64,000 nt of DNA, from positions 1 to 64,000 of the forward strand of contig JAJJXM010000039.1 of NCBI GenBank assembly GCA_024516155.1, in the 5' to 3' direction. The DNA comes from Pyronema omphalodes. Taxonomy: Eukaryota; Ascomycota; Pezizomycetes; Pezizales; Pyronemataceae. The position numbers were made by a program, and so were the translations under genes. Each line of letters begins with the position of its first letter. Positions within the stretch are counted from its first letter, which is position 1. This document shows positions 31,529 through 42,250 of the stretch, in pieces. Under the pieces are notes generated by a model, which saw only the letters and a program-made list of their open reading frames with translations, ran no database searches and was not told the origin of the DNA.

Positions 31529-33337
31529 ATGGCTCCTCGAACCTCCGCGGCGAAGAAACACCCGCTCCCCCCCGACAAACCCCCCATACGCGACCTCGCG
31601 CTGAGCCGCCACGCTAGCGCAGAGCCTCATCTCATGCAGGTACACCACGACGAGATGCACCTTGATGACGATGACGTCAGCGATAGCGACGACGCGTCCT
31701 CCTACGACAACGCACGCGACCGCACCCCGTCCCCCACCCCCCGCAATGCTGCCCCCGCCATCACCTCCCCAGCAACCCAACGAATCTTCCGCTCCGACCC
31801 AATCACCCAAAAGCAGGACGACCCGTTTCTCCCCCAAAAACGCCACGCAACATCCACAGCGCACTCCCACCCCACCAACGCCGACCACGACAATTACCGA
31901 CGCAGCATCAAGAAACTTCTGAACAACGTCCCCGTTACGACCGCCCCCGACAACGCCACCCCCCCCGCCGACAATAACCCCAAAGCCGACAACGACTCCA
32001 ACCGCGTCCTGAGCGCCCTCGCCACCTACGCCGACCTCGCCCGCCACAATGACAAAATCACGAACGACCGCATCACGAAACTCTACCAAATCCTCGACCG
32101 CGACAGAACGATGACCCGTGACACAAACAACATGCTCAAACGAATCGCCCCCATTCTCTGCCCCGAATACGTCCCCTCGACCACCGCCCCCTCCCCCGAA
32201 AATGCCCTCACTGCCCCCGCCGACGACTCAAAGGACTACTGGAAGCAACGCTGCCTCGCTGCTGAGGCAGAACTCGCCAAACACAGCCTCCCCGTGCCCT
32301 CCCCGCCGCAGCAAGCCGACCCCGCGACAATCTGGAACGGGAACTCCCCCCGCGAACTCTTCCCCAACGCCCAACCCACCCCCGCACGCCCCAAACCAAC
32401 CACTGCCAACACGAAAAAGACCACCGCCAACAGACCCGCCCCACCTCGCCCACAGAACATCATCATCCCCTGCCCAGACCCTCACACTCTCAGTGACAAC
32501 GCCAAGATCATGATCGGTATGAAGGTAAACGAAGCGTTGCGCCGCGCAAAAGTACCCGACAACATCTCCATCCTGACGGTGAGAAAAAACATGTCTGGCA
32601 ACCTCCTCCTCACCCCATCCTCCGCCACCCCAATCAATGACCTCCTCCCCCACCTCCCCATCATCCACGAAGCAGCCCGCTCCGTTCACGCCTCCCTCCT
32701 GCCCCCTAAACTGAATGAAAAGTGGTACAAACTTGCGGTGCACGGTATCCCGATGGACGTCTTCCCAGACACCACTGAGGGCATGGAACTCCTCCAGCAA
32801 GAGATCGAGCGTAACCACCCCGTGAAACTAGCCCAGAGACCACGATACATCTCGCACCCCGACAAGAGAGAAGGTAAGACCGCATCCAGCGTGATGGTGG
32901 CAGTACAATCCGCAGACGACTACCAATCCCTGAAACGGTCGAAAATTGTGGTATTATACGAACACAAAAGAGTGACCGAATTTCACACCTCCCGATCCAC
33001 CGACCTCTGTCGCAAGTGCCTTAAACATGGTCACCACCACGCCACATGCCACTCCACTGGCGGCCCAACCTGCGCGATGTGTGCAGGCGCACACTCCACT
33101 GACAACCACACCTGTGTAGACTGCCCTTCTAAACGTGGTCGAAGCTGTATCCACACCGTATACAGATGCACGAACTGCGAGGAAGCAGGAAACCCCGAAT
33201 CCTCGCACCCCGCCTACAGCACCCGATGCCCGGTCAGACAAGCCATCGTCCACGAAGCATGGCAAAGAGCCCGCACCGCCCCCCTCTCACCCGACGCCGA
33301 CCCCACCGACGACACCAACATGACCGCTGATGCATAA
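31529..33337 (+). CDS. LINE L1 ORF1, nucleic-acid-binding protein (602 aa)
   Basis: Start chosen at the ATG at 31529 (MAPRTSAAKK); the frame is open upstream but without ATG. N-terminal half: acidic patch (LDDDDVSDSDD), then low-complexity Pro/Thr/Asn-rich sequence with strongly C-rich codons. C-terminal half: RNA-recognition-like fold expected for LINE ORF1 proteins, then zinc motifs CRKCLKHGHHHATC (C-x2-C-x4-H-x4-C), CAMCAGAHSTDNHTC and a CTNC cluster (about 33007-33190). It overlaps ORF2 by 8 bases (ATGCATAA). Role: RNA chaperone/RNP formation. Confidence 0.88.
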   Translation: MAPRTSAAKKHPLPPDKPPIRDLALSRHASAEPHLMQVHHDEMHLDDDDVSDSDDASSYDNARDRTPSPTPRNAAPAITSPATQRIFRSDPITQKQDDPFLPQKRHATSTAHSHPTNADHDNYRRSIKKLLNNVPVTTAPDNATPPADNNPKADNDSNRVLSALATYADLARHNDKITNDRITKLYQILDRDRTMTRDTNNMLKRIAPILCPEYVPSTTAPSPENALTAPADDSKDYWKQRCLAAEAELAKHSLPVPSPPQQADPATIWNGNSPRELFPNAQPTPARPKPTTANTKKTTANRPAPPRPQNIIIPCPDPHTLSDNAKIMIGMKVNEALRRAKVPDNISILTVRKNMSGNLLLTPSSATPINDLLPHLPIIHEAARSVHASLLPPKLNEKWYKLAVHGIPMDVFPDTTEGMELLQQEIERNHPVKLAQRPRYISHPDKREGKTASSVMVAVQSADDYQSLKRSKIVVLYEHKRVTEFHTSRSTDLCRKCLKHGHHHATCHSTGGPTCAMCAGAHSTDNHTCVDCPSKRGRSCIHTVYRCTNCEEAGNPESSHPAYSTRCPVRQAIVHEAWQRARTAPLSPDADPTDDTNMTADA

Positions 33338-36300
33338 TTACGCATATACAGCGGCGACCCTCCGCATTGTGTCCCACAACACAAACCGCAGCACCACCGC
33401 CCTAAACACCCTCCTAAACACAGCAGGGAAAACCGCAGACATAATTCTGGTACAAGAAGCCCAGATAAAAGACCCCCGGTACGCTACCACTCACCCCGAC
33501 TTCACCCTCATTCTCCCCCCCATTGGCAATCGTCCAGTAATAAGGACCGCCGCCTACGTCTCCCGCCTCAACCCTCACATCCGCGTCACTTCACGACCGG
33601 ATGTCAGTGGAGACCCAGACCTTCAAGTCCTCGAGGTTCAGACTGACCTCATCCCTTCCCTATTCATTCTAAACATCTACAACGAGTACGATCCCACAAC
33701 ACAACTCCACACTATCCCCCGTACTCTCGCCCCCCTCCCCCTCCCACCCAGATGCATTATCACTGGGGACCTAAACGCACATCACCCCTTATGGAATTCA
33801 GGAGTGAGGCACCAAGCCCGGGCCGATGAACTCGTCAAACTCATAGAAGACCACGGATGGCACCTGGTGAACGTCCCAGACGTGCCCACTTATCACTACC
33901 GCACAGGCACAGGCTCCTCCGTCCTCGACCTTACGCTCGCCGCTCCAGCGGTAGCCCGGGAGGTCACAAACTGGGCTATAGACGAGGATAATGCCACGGG
34001 GTCAGATCACGAAGTCATACGCTTCCAGATCGAATCCCTCCACCCCGACATAGAACAGGCCCCAACCAAGAAACGTCTTAACTGGAAAAAAACGGACTGG
34101 GAAACATTCGCCAGCACCCTGCTCCGCCTGTCCACCACCAACAAACCCCGGTGGACGTACCTCAGCCAAAACCCCTCCCACGAAAACCTGGACGAATGGG
34201 CACAAACGCTCAGACAACACATACTACAAGCTGTCGAGCAGTCAACACCTCCCATGACGCCAACCCCACGATCGAAGAGGTGGTGGACCGCGGAACTCGA
34301 AGACACACGCCGGGCGATGTCCCAGGCTCGCCGCCGTTGGAAGCGAACCCGCCTGCCCGAACATCATGAGGACTTCAAGTCCCTCCGCAACACACACTTC
34401 AGGCGAATAAGACATGCGAAGGATAATCTATGGAAAGCATACCTTGCACAGGCAGAAGGCGCAGACGTCTGGGCGGCTTTCAAGTACACTAACCCCCGCA
34501 AAGCCCAACTCACGCCCCCCATAAAAATGACCGTGAACGGTGAGGACCGCTTATGCACAGACTTCCAGAGCAAAATAGAAGCCTTCCAGGCGCTCTTCCC
34601 TCCCCCCCCCCCCCCTCACCCCCCACCAGAAACACCCCCTCGAGACCCCCAATCCCATGGGAAACATTTACCCCCGCGGAGATCTCCCACGCTATCTTCT
34701 CCTCCTCCCCCAAGAAAGCCCCAGGGCCTGACGGCATAACATTCGCATGCCTCCGCAAAGCATACGAAGCTATACCCGACCAAATCAACCTGCTCTACGC
34801 CACCCTCGGTAAGGTAGGCTACCACCCTAAAGCCTGGCGGGAAGCAACAACTGTGGTGATACCAAAACCGAACAAACCGGACTACAGCTCAGTCAAGGCA
34901 TACCGACCCATAGCTCTGCTAAACTGCTTGGGTAAAATCTTAGAAAAATTGATGGCAACACGCCTAGGACAGATGGCGGAATCCCATGACCTGCTACACA
35001 CTGACCAGATAGGTGGACGCCCGAAACGCTCGGCTATCGACGCCGCCATGGCACTAACACATGACATCGAAACCAACGATAAGCTCAAACTGGTGACGTC
35101 AGCCCTCTTTCTGGACGTTCGCGGAGCCTTCGACAATGTCTCCGCTGCCCGCCTCCTCCACACAATGCGCAACCTTGGATGCCCAGAACAAGTAACCTCA
35201 TGGGGCACATCTTTCCTAACCGACCGCACCACCGCCCTCTCCTTCGACGGCAACACCGACGTACAACGCCCCACCACAACAGGCATCCCCCAAGGCTCCC
35301 CGGCGTCCCCTATACTATTCCTCCTCTACCTCCGCCCACTCTTCGACACCCTGACCTCAACACACCCCACCGTATGGGCCCCGAGCTACATCGATGATGT
35401 TGCATTAGTTGCCCACGGCCACACAAGAGAAGGAAACGCTAGAGTCCTCGAGAAAGTCGCCCGCACCGCATTCACATGGGCCCAAGACAACGCAGTGGCC
35501 TTTGACGATTCCAAATCAGAATTGCTCCACTTCCACCGATCCCGCAAAGACACCCACGACGACCCCGTAAAAGTCACACTCCCCAACGGCACGATTGTCG
35601 CGCCCGGAACCCAAGGAGGACCGAAGGACGTTGTCAGGTGGATAGGCATATTTTTCGACCGCAAACTGAATTTCTCCCATCATGTAAAAAACAAACTAAC
35701 CGCCGCCTCCAGATCCCTCAACGCCCTCTGCAGCCTCGTGCGTCATGAAACAGGTCTGTCTCCTTCAGCTACCCGCTCACTCTACATAGCATGTGTCACT
35801 TCTAGGTCCGACTTCGGAGCTGAGATCTGGTGGACCGGACAAAAGACCCTGGCCCGCAAACTACAAACCCAACAAAACATAGCCCTCCGACGAATCCTAA
35901 ACGCATTCCGATCAACACCCACTATCGCCCTACACAACGAAGCCGCAATCCCCCCGGTCCTGGTGCGCTTAAATCACAAGAGAAGGAAGTACACCCTCCG
36001 CCTCCTCACCCTCCCCCCCTCACACCCCGTTACCAAACGCTGCCCCTGCTCCTTCCCCATCCCCAACCACTTCGCCACCACCATACGCACGACACACGAA
36101 TACGACCACACCTGGCAAACCCCGACACGCCCGCCCTCCCGGCTAGTAAACCACCTCTCCTCCCTAGCCGCCTGGATCTCCCCCACCTCAACCGTTGAAG
36201 ACACGGCACACCCCACGTCATCCCCATGGGACCCCCACCCCGTCACCATCGACATAAGCCCATCCCCAAAGGATGACGCCGCCATCGAACACATCACCCT

Positions 36301-37320
36301 CCTCCGGAACCTCCAGAACAACGAACATAACGTCATTGCCTACACCGACGGATCTCAACTTGACAGCAACACCGGAGCCGGTTACTACATCCCCCAAGGA
36401 CTACCGCGAGAAATCCGAGCCATCGTACCCATGGGGCCCACCTCCGAGGTGTTCGACGCAGAGCTACGAGCCATCCTCGAATGCGTAGAAACCTGCCACA
36501 AGTACATACGCCTCCACCACCTACCCCACCGCTCCATCCACATCTTCACCGACAACCAGTCTGCAATCCTCCGCTCCTCCCGCCTATCAAGCGGTCCAGG
36601 ACAAGAACTGGCATACGCAATCAAAGACGTCGCCCTGAAACTCAACGCCCTCGATGCTCAGGTGACCATTCATTGGGTCCCCGGCCACACGGACATCCCC
36701 GGAAACGACGAAGCAGACCGCCTGGCCAAACTGGCGGCGACAACCCCACCAACAACAACCCTCCCTACCTCCCTCTCGTGGCTACGCCGTCAGGTGCACA
36801 ACCAATTCGTCACTGACTGGACGGAGTGGTACACATCTGCCCCGAAACCGAAAACCTACAGCGCCCCACACAAGCGGAAACTCGACACCGCATACACCAC
36901 CCTCCCCCGAAAAACATCCACGGCCATCCTCGGACTACGCACCGGACACGGATACTTCCTCGACTGCCTCGCACATCCCCCCACTGCCCAATACCCCACC
37001 CGATCTTGCACATGCCCCCTTCACCCCCCCCAAACCCCCAAGCACCTCTTACTCGCGTGCCCACAGTACCAGGACCAAAGGGATACCCTCCGACGAACAC
37101 TGAAACTCCCCCGACACCGCCGCCTCACAATACAAACGATTTTACACACCGAACCAGGAACCAAAGCCCTCTCCGCCATGATCTCAGCGACGAAAATCGC
37201 GACCGCCGAATGGGCACATTCTAAGTTAAGTCGCAACCCCGCTGTAGGAGACACTCCCACTTCATTGACCACAGGCTGGGGAACGTTGCTGGACGAGGAT
37301 GACGAGCATACCCCAACCTA

Positions 37321-37321
<1 letters not shown>
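33330..37321 (+). pseudogene. LINE L1 ORF2: endonuclease, RT, RNase H (one frame break)
   Basis: Starts at ATG 33330 inside the end of ORF1. APE-type endonuclease (LRIVSHNTNRS, VQEAQIKD, TGDLNAHHPLWNSG, GSDHEVIRF; about 33355-34020). RT (APGPDGITFACLRKA near 34723, PIALLNCLGKILEKL, SALFLDVRGAFDNV, GIPQGSPASPILF, YIDDVALVAHG near 35389). RNase H (AYTDGSQLD near 36340, AELRAILE, FTDNQSA, WVPGHTDIPGNDEADRLAK). A C-terminal CTCPLHPPQTPKHLLLAC zinc motif near 37008. The reading frame changes at the C-run 34605-34617, between endonuclease and RT. A one-base length error or polymorphism in that run would leave the gene intact. Confidence 0.88.
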
Positions 37322-37363
<42 letters not shown>

Positions 37364-38212
37364 ATAAAAATAAAAAAAAAAAAAAAAAAAAAAAATAATA
37401 AAAATAAAAAAAAAAAAAAAAAAAAAGGGGGAACGATGAGCGCAGGAGGCGATAAGGGGAGGGGAAGAACGAGCAGGAGTAGTGCGCAGAAGGGAGGGGA
37501 GCGAAGGCCCAGAGAAGAAGGGAGAAGAGGGGACGGGAGAGCGGGAGACAGAGGGGAAAGGAGGGCAGAGAGAAGGGGCCGGAGAGAGGGAAGGACGATA
37601 GGAGACAGTGGGGAATGGAGGAGAGAGGAAAGGAGACGGGGACCGCGGAGGAGAGAAGAGCGAAGAGGAGCGCGAGTGAGAAGTGGTGACGCGGAAAGAC
37701 GGAAAAGGAGCAGAACCGGGGACGATGCAGAGTCAGAGGAGGGGGTACGGGGATGGACGGAAGGAGGATGGAGCACGGGGACGGAAGGGAGGTGAGAGGG
37801 AAAGGCGAAGGGGACGTCACACTCGTTTATGTTTTACTTTCGAGCTTGTTTGTCTGTTTGTTTGTTTGTAGTTTGTTGTTTGTTTTTTGGTACTTTTGAA
37901 TACGCGGAGGAAACAAAGGCGGGAAAACAGTTAAAAAACGGGAGGGGAAGGGAGGAGGATAGGGGGGAACAACCCGGCGAGGTGGCCCCCGAGCGAAAAG
38001 GGCTCTTGGAACCGACGACGCGAGAAGGATTATACCACAGAGGGAACATCAGGGATACTACGACCCTGCCACCAAAGACCGCTCTGGGGCGCATCCCAGT
38101 GAGCAACCGGAGTAACATCTGGAAACTCAAATATGTACATTACAAAGAGTAGCCTCCGCCATAACCCTACGGTTGCATGCGAGTATGAGGAAATAAATAA
38201 ATAAATAAATAA
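37322..38212 (+). other. LINE L1 3' untranslated region
   Basis: ORF2 stop is followed by ~105 bp of A with interspersed T (37322-37426), then ~380 bp of purine-rich DNA, a T-rich stretch, and a block (about 37900-37960, GGAGGAAACAAAGGCGG through GGGAGGGGAAGGGAGGAGG) shared with L2a, L2b and L3. Near the end is AACC-CTAC-GGTT (38163-38174), a small hairpin conserved in all four LINEs, then ATGAGG and the (AAAT)n tail. The internal A-run is not the element's end, because the target duplication lies after the (AAAT)n tail. Confidence 0.8.
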
Positions 38213-38762
38213 GCTAACCGCCGTGATAACTACATACATGACCAACATTCCCCAACATTTGCCAACCGCCGTAATTCCAAATAAGAAAGCAAGATAACTA
38301 AACGCCGTAATTCCAAATAATAATAACAAGGAAAGAGTACATACCAAAAGAGATAACTACCGGCTAACCGCCGTGATTCCAAATAGCAAAGAAAGAGTAC
38401 ATACCGAAAGAGATAACTACCGGCTAACCGCCGTGATTCCAAATAGCAAAGAAAGAGTACATACCGAAAGAGATAACTTCCTGGCTAACCGCCGTGATTC
38501 CAAATAGTAAAGAAAGAGTACATACCAAAGAGAGAAGTAAAAGATTCCAACATTTTCCTAGCCGCCGTGATACCTAAAAGAAATCCAAATAAGAAATAAC
38601 TCCGAACATATGAAAATCCTCGGCAAGGGGCCCAGCCCCTTGCCCTAACCCTATCCCTTCACTTCATGACAGCGTAGCAGGTTGCTAGGGTGATGACGAT
38701 CACCCATAGCCCTGCGGTGGTGACGGCGGAGGCCAGGAGCATGTCACGGGAGCGTTGTGACA

Positions 38763-39674
38763 CATGGGGGCCGATCCGTAATTACCACTATTGGTATTGG
38801 TTGGGTGGGACGCCGGGCGAGACGGCGTAGAGCTGGAACGACTGGGGACCGAAGGAACGTGCCGTTTTGTGGTGTTTGAATGAGCTCGAATTCTATAATC
38901 TAGCCTCATACAAAGATCCACAAACTTGGTGAAGTTCTGAGGTTCTTCGGCTTGATAAACAAGACTGGTCTGAAGGTCTCGAGAGAGCCCACGCTTCAGA
39001 GCAGCCTTCTTTGCATTCTCATCGTAGTTCAAGATAGCCATTAATCGTTGGAACTCTGCGTAATATTGGCTAAACTCACGGTTGCCCTGTTGAAGTTTAT
39101 CCAATTCCGCAGATGCAGTTCCAACTTGATCAGGATCTCTGAAGGCAGCTTCCAGAATTGTAATGAGAGCCTCAACATCCTTAAGCTTAATCTTATCTGT
39201 AAGGACTTAAGGTTGAATCTGATTCTGAGCGTTGCCTTTGAGATATCCATAAGTGTAACGTAGCTTATGTTGATCATCGGTAAAACGGGAGGAGTCTCCG
39301 GCGAGCTTGGATCTGACTTTCGAAATGAAGTTCAAGAGTTCCTTGCGTTCACCAGAAAACTCAGGTGGGTGGGTTGATTCGATAGGACGGGTATTCGGAA
39401 GAGGAACGTTCTTCGTAAGGGCTTGTAGGAGTCGAACGGAGGCGTTGGCGCTTTCGAGATCCCTCTCCAAGTCGGTAATTCGTTGGGCGTAGAGGGTGTT
39501 ATCTTTTCGAGCTTTTGTTAGTTCAACTCGGAGGTCGTCTCTAAGCTGACAGTCTCGTTTGTATTCCTTTACGGCGTTGCGGACCAGTTTGATCTTCGTG
39601 GGGTCCTGTTCGACCTCCAGCCTTTCGGCTTCGTTGAGGTACAGGGCCACAACGACCTTGTCATGTTGGTCCAT
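38763..39674 (-). pseudogene. gag: Family C gag, N-terminal and central part
   Basis: Starts at ATG 39674 (MDQHDKVVVAL), only 26 bases from the LTR. A coiled-coil-like segment (LRDDLRVELTKARKDN, ITDLERDLESANASV) precedes a retrotransposon gag domain (FSGERKELLNFISKVRSKL ... AEFQRLMAILNY ... VDLCMRLDYRIR). A single TAA at 39207-39209 interrupts the frame. The rest, ending ...NYGSAPM, stays in the same frame to 38763, where family A begins. It continues at 13991 with the zinc-knuckle part. Confidence 0.85.
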
Positions 39675-39686
39675 TTCGAGGGATTA

Positions 39687-39698
39687 ACGGAGGTGCCA
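39687..39698 (-). other. Family C primer-binding site, tRNA type
   Basis: TGGCACCTCCGT on the minus strand, two bases after the LTR end ...CCAACA. It starts with TGG, the complement of tRNA CCA, in contrast to families A and B. The tRNA was not identified. Confidence 0.5.
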
Positions 39699-39700
39699 GA

Positions 39701-41056
39701 TGTTGGTTTCGTTGTTATATTGAATTCGAGTTGCTGAGTATTCGTTTCCGAGTTGTCGAGCAATTTCGATTTCGTCGAGGACGACGGGGTTTTCGAGGGA
39801 ACGGAAAATCGGTAATAGATTGATGAATTCGTAGAACTAGAGGTTGTGAAGCATGTGAAGCTTGTTGTAATCGAGAGTTGACGGTAGAGCCGGCAGGTCT
39901 TGATTACACAGTTATGTTGTAACGGCGAACAAGGGAGAGATAGCTGACGGAGAACCTGAGGGCTCTTCTCAATTATTCACTCTTGAGTTCAATGAAGATA
40001 ACCTTATAACAACTTCAACGTTAGAAACTCTTAAGCTGTGTCGAGCATCAACTTAGAGATTTCTGTGTTTAGAAGTTAAGGAACTAAACAAAGATTTCAA
40101 GGGACAACGAGATCCAAAGACGGGGACGAAAACGAGGACGTGAACAAAGATCGACAAGGTATTTGAATTTGTAAATAAACAAATAACTGTGTAAGGAGAA
40201 AAGAAAAACAAAATAAACAAACAAAGAAACAATCCTCTTATATACAATTTTTCCTCCTTACACGCCGAGCCACTACTTGCAGATTCTTTTTCCGAAAAAT
40301 AACTAAGTAAACAACGCGGTCGCGGTTGCGCGTTCTAGACGCGCTAACGCGTTCGTACCAAATGAGCGTCTTTGCGTGCACAGCCTCGTCGCGCGCTCGT
40401 TAGCATATCTCGCGTGCGCGATGGCGTCACTCGCGTGCGCGGTAGCGTACTTCGCGTGCGCGCTAGCGTAACCCTAAGCGTAGTCATGCGCGCGCTTCCG
40501 TAACCCTAATCGTGCGCGTGCGTCCGTAACCCTAGCCCTAGCTGTGCGCGTACGGTCACAAACCTAACCCTAGTTTGTGTGCGTGCGGGTGCAACCCTAA
40601 CCCTAGTCACGTGAATCCAGATCAGCTGCGATTGGAAAGATGGTGCAATACTGATAAGGTCACATGACTAGATCTTATCTTATCGATAAGATGATCGTGC
40701 CCTAGACCTAGTCACGTGTGCGCACATTAGTAAACCAGTGCACGTGCATACTGATCTACTACTGATTAGAAACACGTGACCGATCTTATCTAATCGGATA
40801 AGATGATCTGTAGACCGTAGGTATGGAATTTCCGAAAAGGGATCCAAGAAGACCCCTAACCCTGGGCGTAGGTCACGTGACCTTTTTTGACAATTTGGGA
40901 ATTGAGCGTAACCCTAACCCAGGCGAGTGACGAGTGATGATCGAAGATGAAGGATAATAGAAATAAATAAACAAACGAGTGCTGAATAATGAAGCGAATG
41001 ATAATAGGTGAATGACTGATGAGGGGGGGGAAGGTAATAATTCTCAAGCCGTGACA
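39701..41056 (-). repeat. Family C 5' LTR, 1356 bp
   Basis: On the minus strand begins TGTCACGGCTTGAG at 41056 and ends ACCAACA at 39701. U3 (about 40260-41056) is packed with CACGTG boxes, two inverted GATA pairs (40671-40696 and 40782-40808), TCGCGTGCGCG repeats (about 40390-40470) and CCCTAA-like motifs. The outer end abuts family D integrase at 41057. The 3' partner LTR is not in the window, so the boundaries rest on the termini and the primer site. Confidence 0.7.
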
Positions 41057-41708
41057 GCTGTCCCCGTTTTTGGCCTTCTAGGGCTGACACCCGAAATGCT
41101 CTTTTGAGTTGGAAATCAGGGCAGACAACCCCGAAGAAGTTAAAGCAAACGAAGTAGCAGAAAGAATGTCTCACATTCATGACGTCCTGCGTTCCGAAAG
41201 GAAATATGCCCAAGCCCTCCACGTTGAAGCCGCCGACAACTCCCGACTCCCCGCGCCGGTCTTCAAGCCAGGTGACCTGGGTATGGCTGGATGCACGCAA
41301 CCTGAGGACCCGACGACCATCAAAAAAACTGGACAATAAACAGCTCGACCTCTTCACCGTTGTCAGTTCTATTGGATCCGACGTCTACGAGTTCGATATC
41401 CCGGACACGATAAAACACCATAGGACCTTCCCAGTATCACTACTAAATCCGGCGCCTTCGGACCCTCTCCCTGGAGAGACAATCCCACCGCCCTTACCCG
41501 TAGTGGTACATGGCGAAGAAGAATGGTTTGTCGACGAAATGCTGGACAGTCGTTGGTCTCGAGGAAACATACAGTACCTGGTCAAGTGGACAGGCCATGA
41601 TTCCCTGACTTGACAACCGGAAACGAACCTATCAGAAACGGAGGCCGCCGAACGTTTTCATCACCTGCACCCAGACAAGCCCTCTCCTCTCGTAGGAACT
41701 CGAGCCTA
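41057..41708 (+). pseudogene. pol: Family D pol: integrase C-terminus and chromodomain
   Basis: Fragment of a third Ty3/gypsy chromovirus. It begins in the integrase segment equivalent to FFANYGYHP, with TAG and TGA in place of aromatic codons. It continues HPKCSFELEIRADNPEEV and the tail ALHVEAADNS, a GPY-like region (KLDNKQLDLFTVVSSIGSDVYEFDIP, then HRTFPVSLLNPA), and a chromodomain (EEEWFVDEMLDSRWSRGNIQYLVKWTGH). One frame change lies near 41270 and a TGA near 41611. Truncated at its left by the family C LTR. Confidence 0.85.
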
Positions 41709-41720
41709 ATGGGTGGGTAC

Positions 41721-42250
41721 TGTCACGGCACACGGCTGACGAGTCGTTGTGTTGTGGCGTTACCGTTGTGTTGCTGTTGTCGTTGTGTTGTTGTTGTCGT
41801 GTGTCGTTGTGCCGTGTTGTGTTGTTGTTGTGTGCCGTGCCGCTGAAGTTGATGATCGATTGATGATGGATCACGTCCTACGAGCTGTAGGAGCTGTGGC
41901 GTCGCAGGTTGGATGATGGAGAACGGAAGCCAGATCATGTAGCGATGTTGGTTGACGGCCCAGCAGCAGTGCTGGCCGCCCTTTGTACATAAGGAGGCTT
42001 GCCTCCCCATTGACTGAGTTCTCCATCCAATGTCTTCTGCTTCTTCCTGACCTTTACAAGAATCCACACTCCTTCTTTGTTGCAAGACTTAGGTCAGTCT
42101 TGTCCCTGTCCTTGTCCTTATTCAGTGTGCCGACCATTCATCGAGCACTTCGGTCCTTATTTCTCCGTTCCGGCTCCCAGAGCCTAGCCTAGCCCTGTTC
42201 CCCCGGTAGTGCTCAGCGTGTCCTTCGTAGTGCCATTCAAGTTCCTGACA
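41721..42250 (+). repeat. Family D 3' LTR, about 530 bp
   Basis: Begins TGTCACGGCACACGG after the purine-rich ATGGGTGGG and ends TTCCTGACA, giving a TGTCA/TGACA pair. It contains a GTTGTTGTC-type low-complexity stretch (41750-41830). After it, family E gag begins at 42251, so D probably inserted into E. The right border is inferred from terminus and context only. Confidence 0.65.

Larger units (their letters stand above)
31213..38212 (+). mobile_element. LINE L1: I/Tad-type non-LTR retrotransposon, near intact
   Basis: Seven-kilobase insertion with a perfect 12-bp target duplication, ORF1, ORF2 (endonuclease, RT, RNase H), a long 3' untranslated region and an AAATAAAT-type tail (38191-38212). 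Its first 21 bp (31213-31233) are not LINE sequence but match the start of the family A transcript. The only visible ORF defect is a frame change at a C-homopolymer in ORF2. Young insertion: the host LTR is itself almost identical to its sisters. Confidence 0.93.
30903..38762 (-). repeat. Family A LTR5 (5' LTR of A4), split by LINE L1
   Basis: LTR parts 30903-31212 and 38213-38762 join to exactly 848 bp after removal of one copy of the 12-bp L1 target duplication. Outer terminus TGTCAC at 38762, followed by CATGG (38763-38767), the right-hand target duplication of the whole A array. Confidence 0.93.

Noticed and set aside
37322..37426. A-rich run as the 3' end of L1
   Set aside because: The 12-bp target duplication and the conserved hairpin lie 790 bp further on; L3 has the same internal A-rich run.
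37428..37800. Long open frames in purine-rich DNA after L1 ORF2 on both strands
   Set aside because: Low-complexity Arg/Gly/Glu or Ser/Pro/Leu products from biased composition; no conservation with L2 or L3 3' regions beyond the short shared block.
40370..40920. Interstitial telomere at CCCTAA motifs in the family C LTR
   Set aside because: Units are scattered and imperfect between GCGTGCG repeats rather than a continuous array, and lie within LTR borders.
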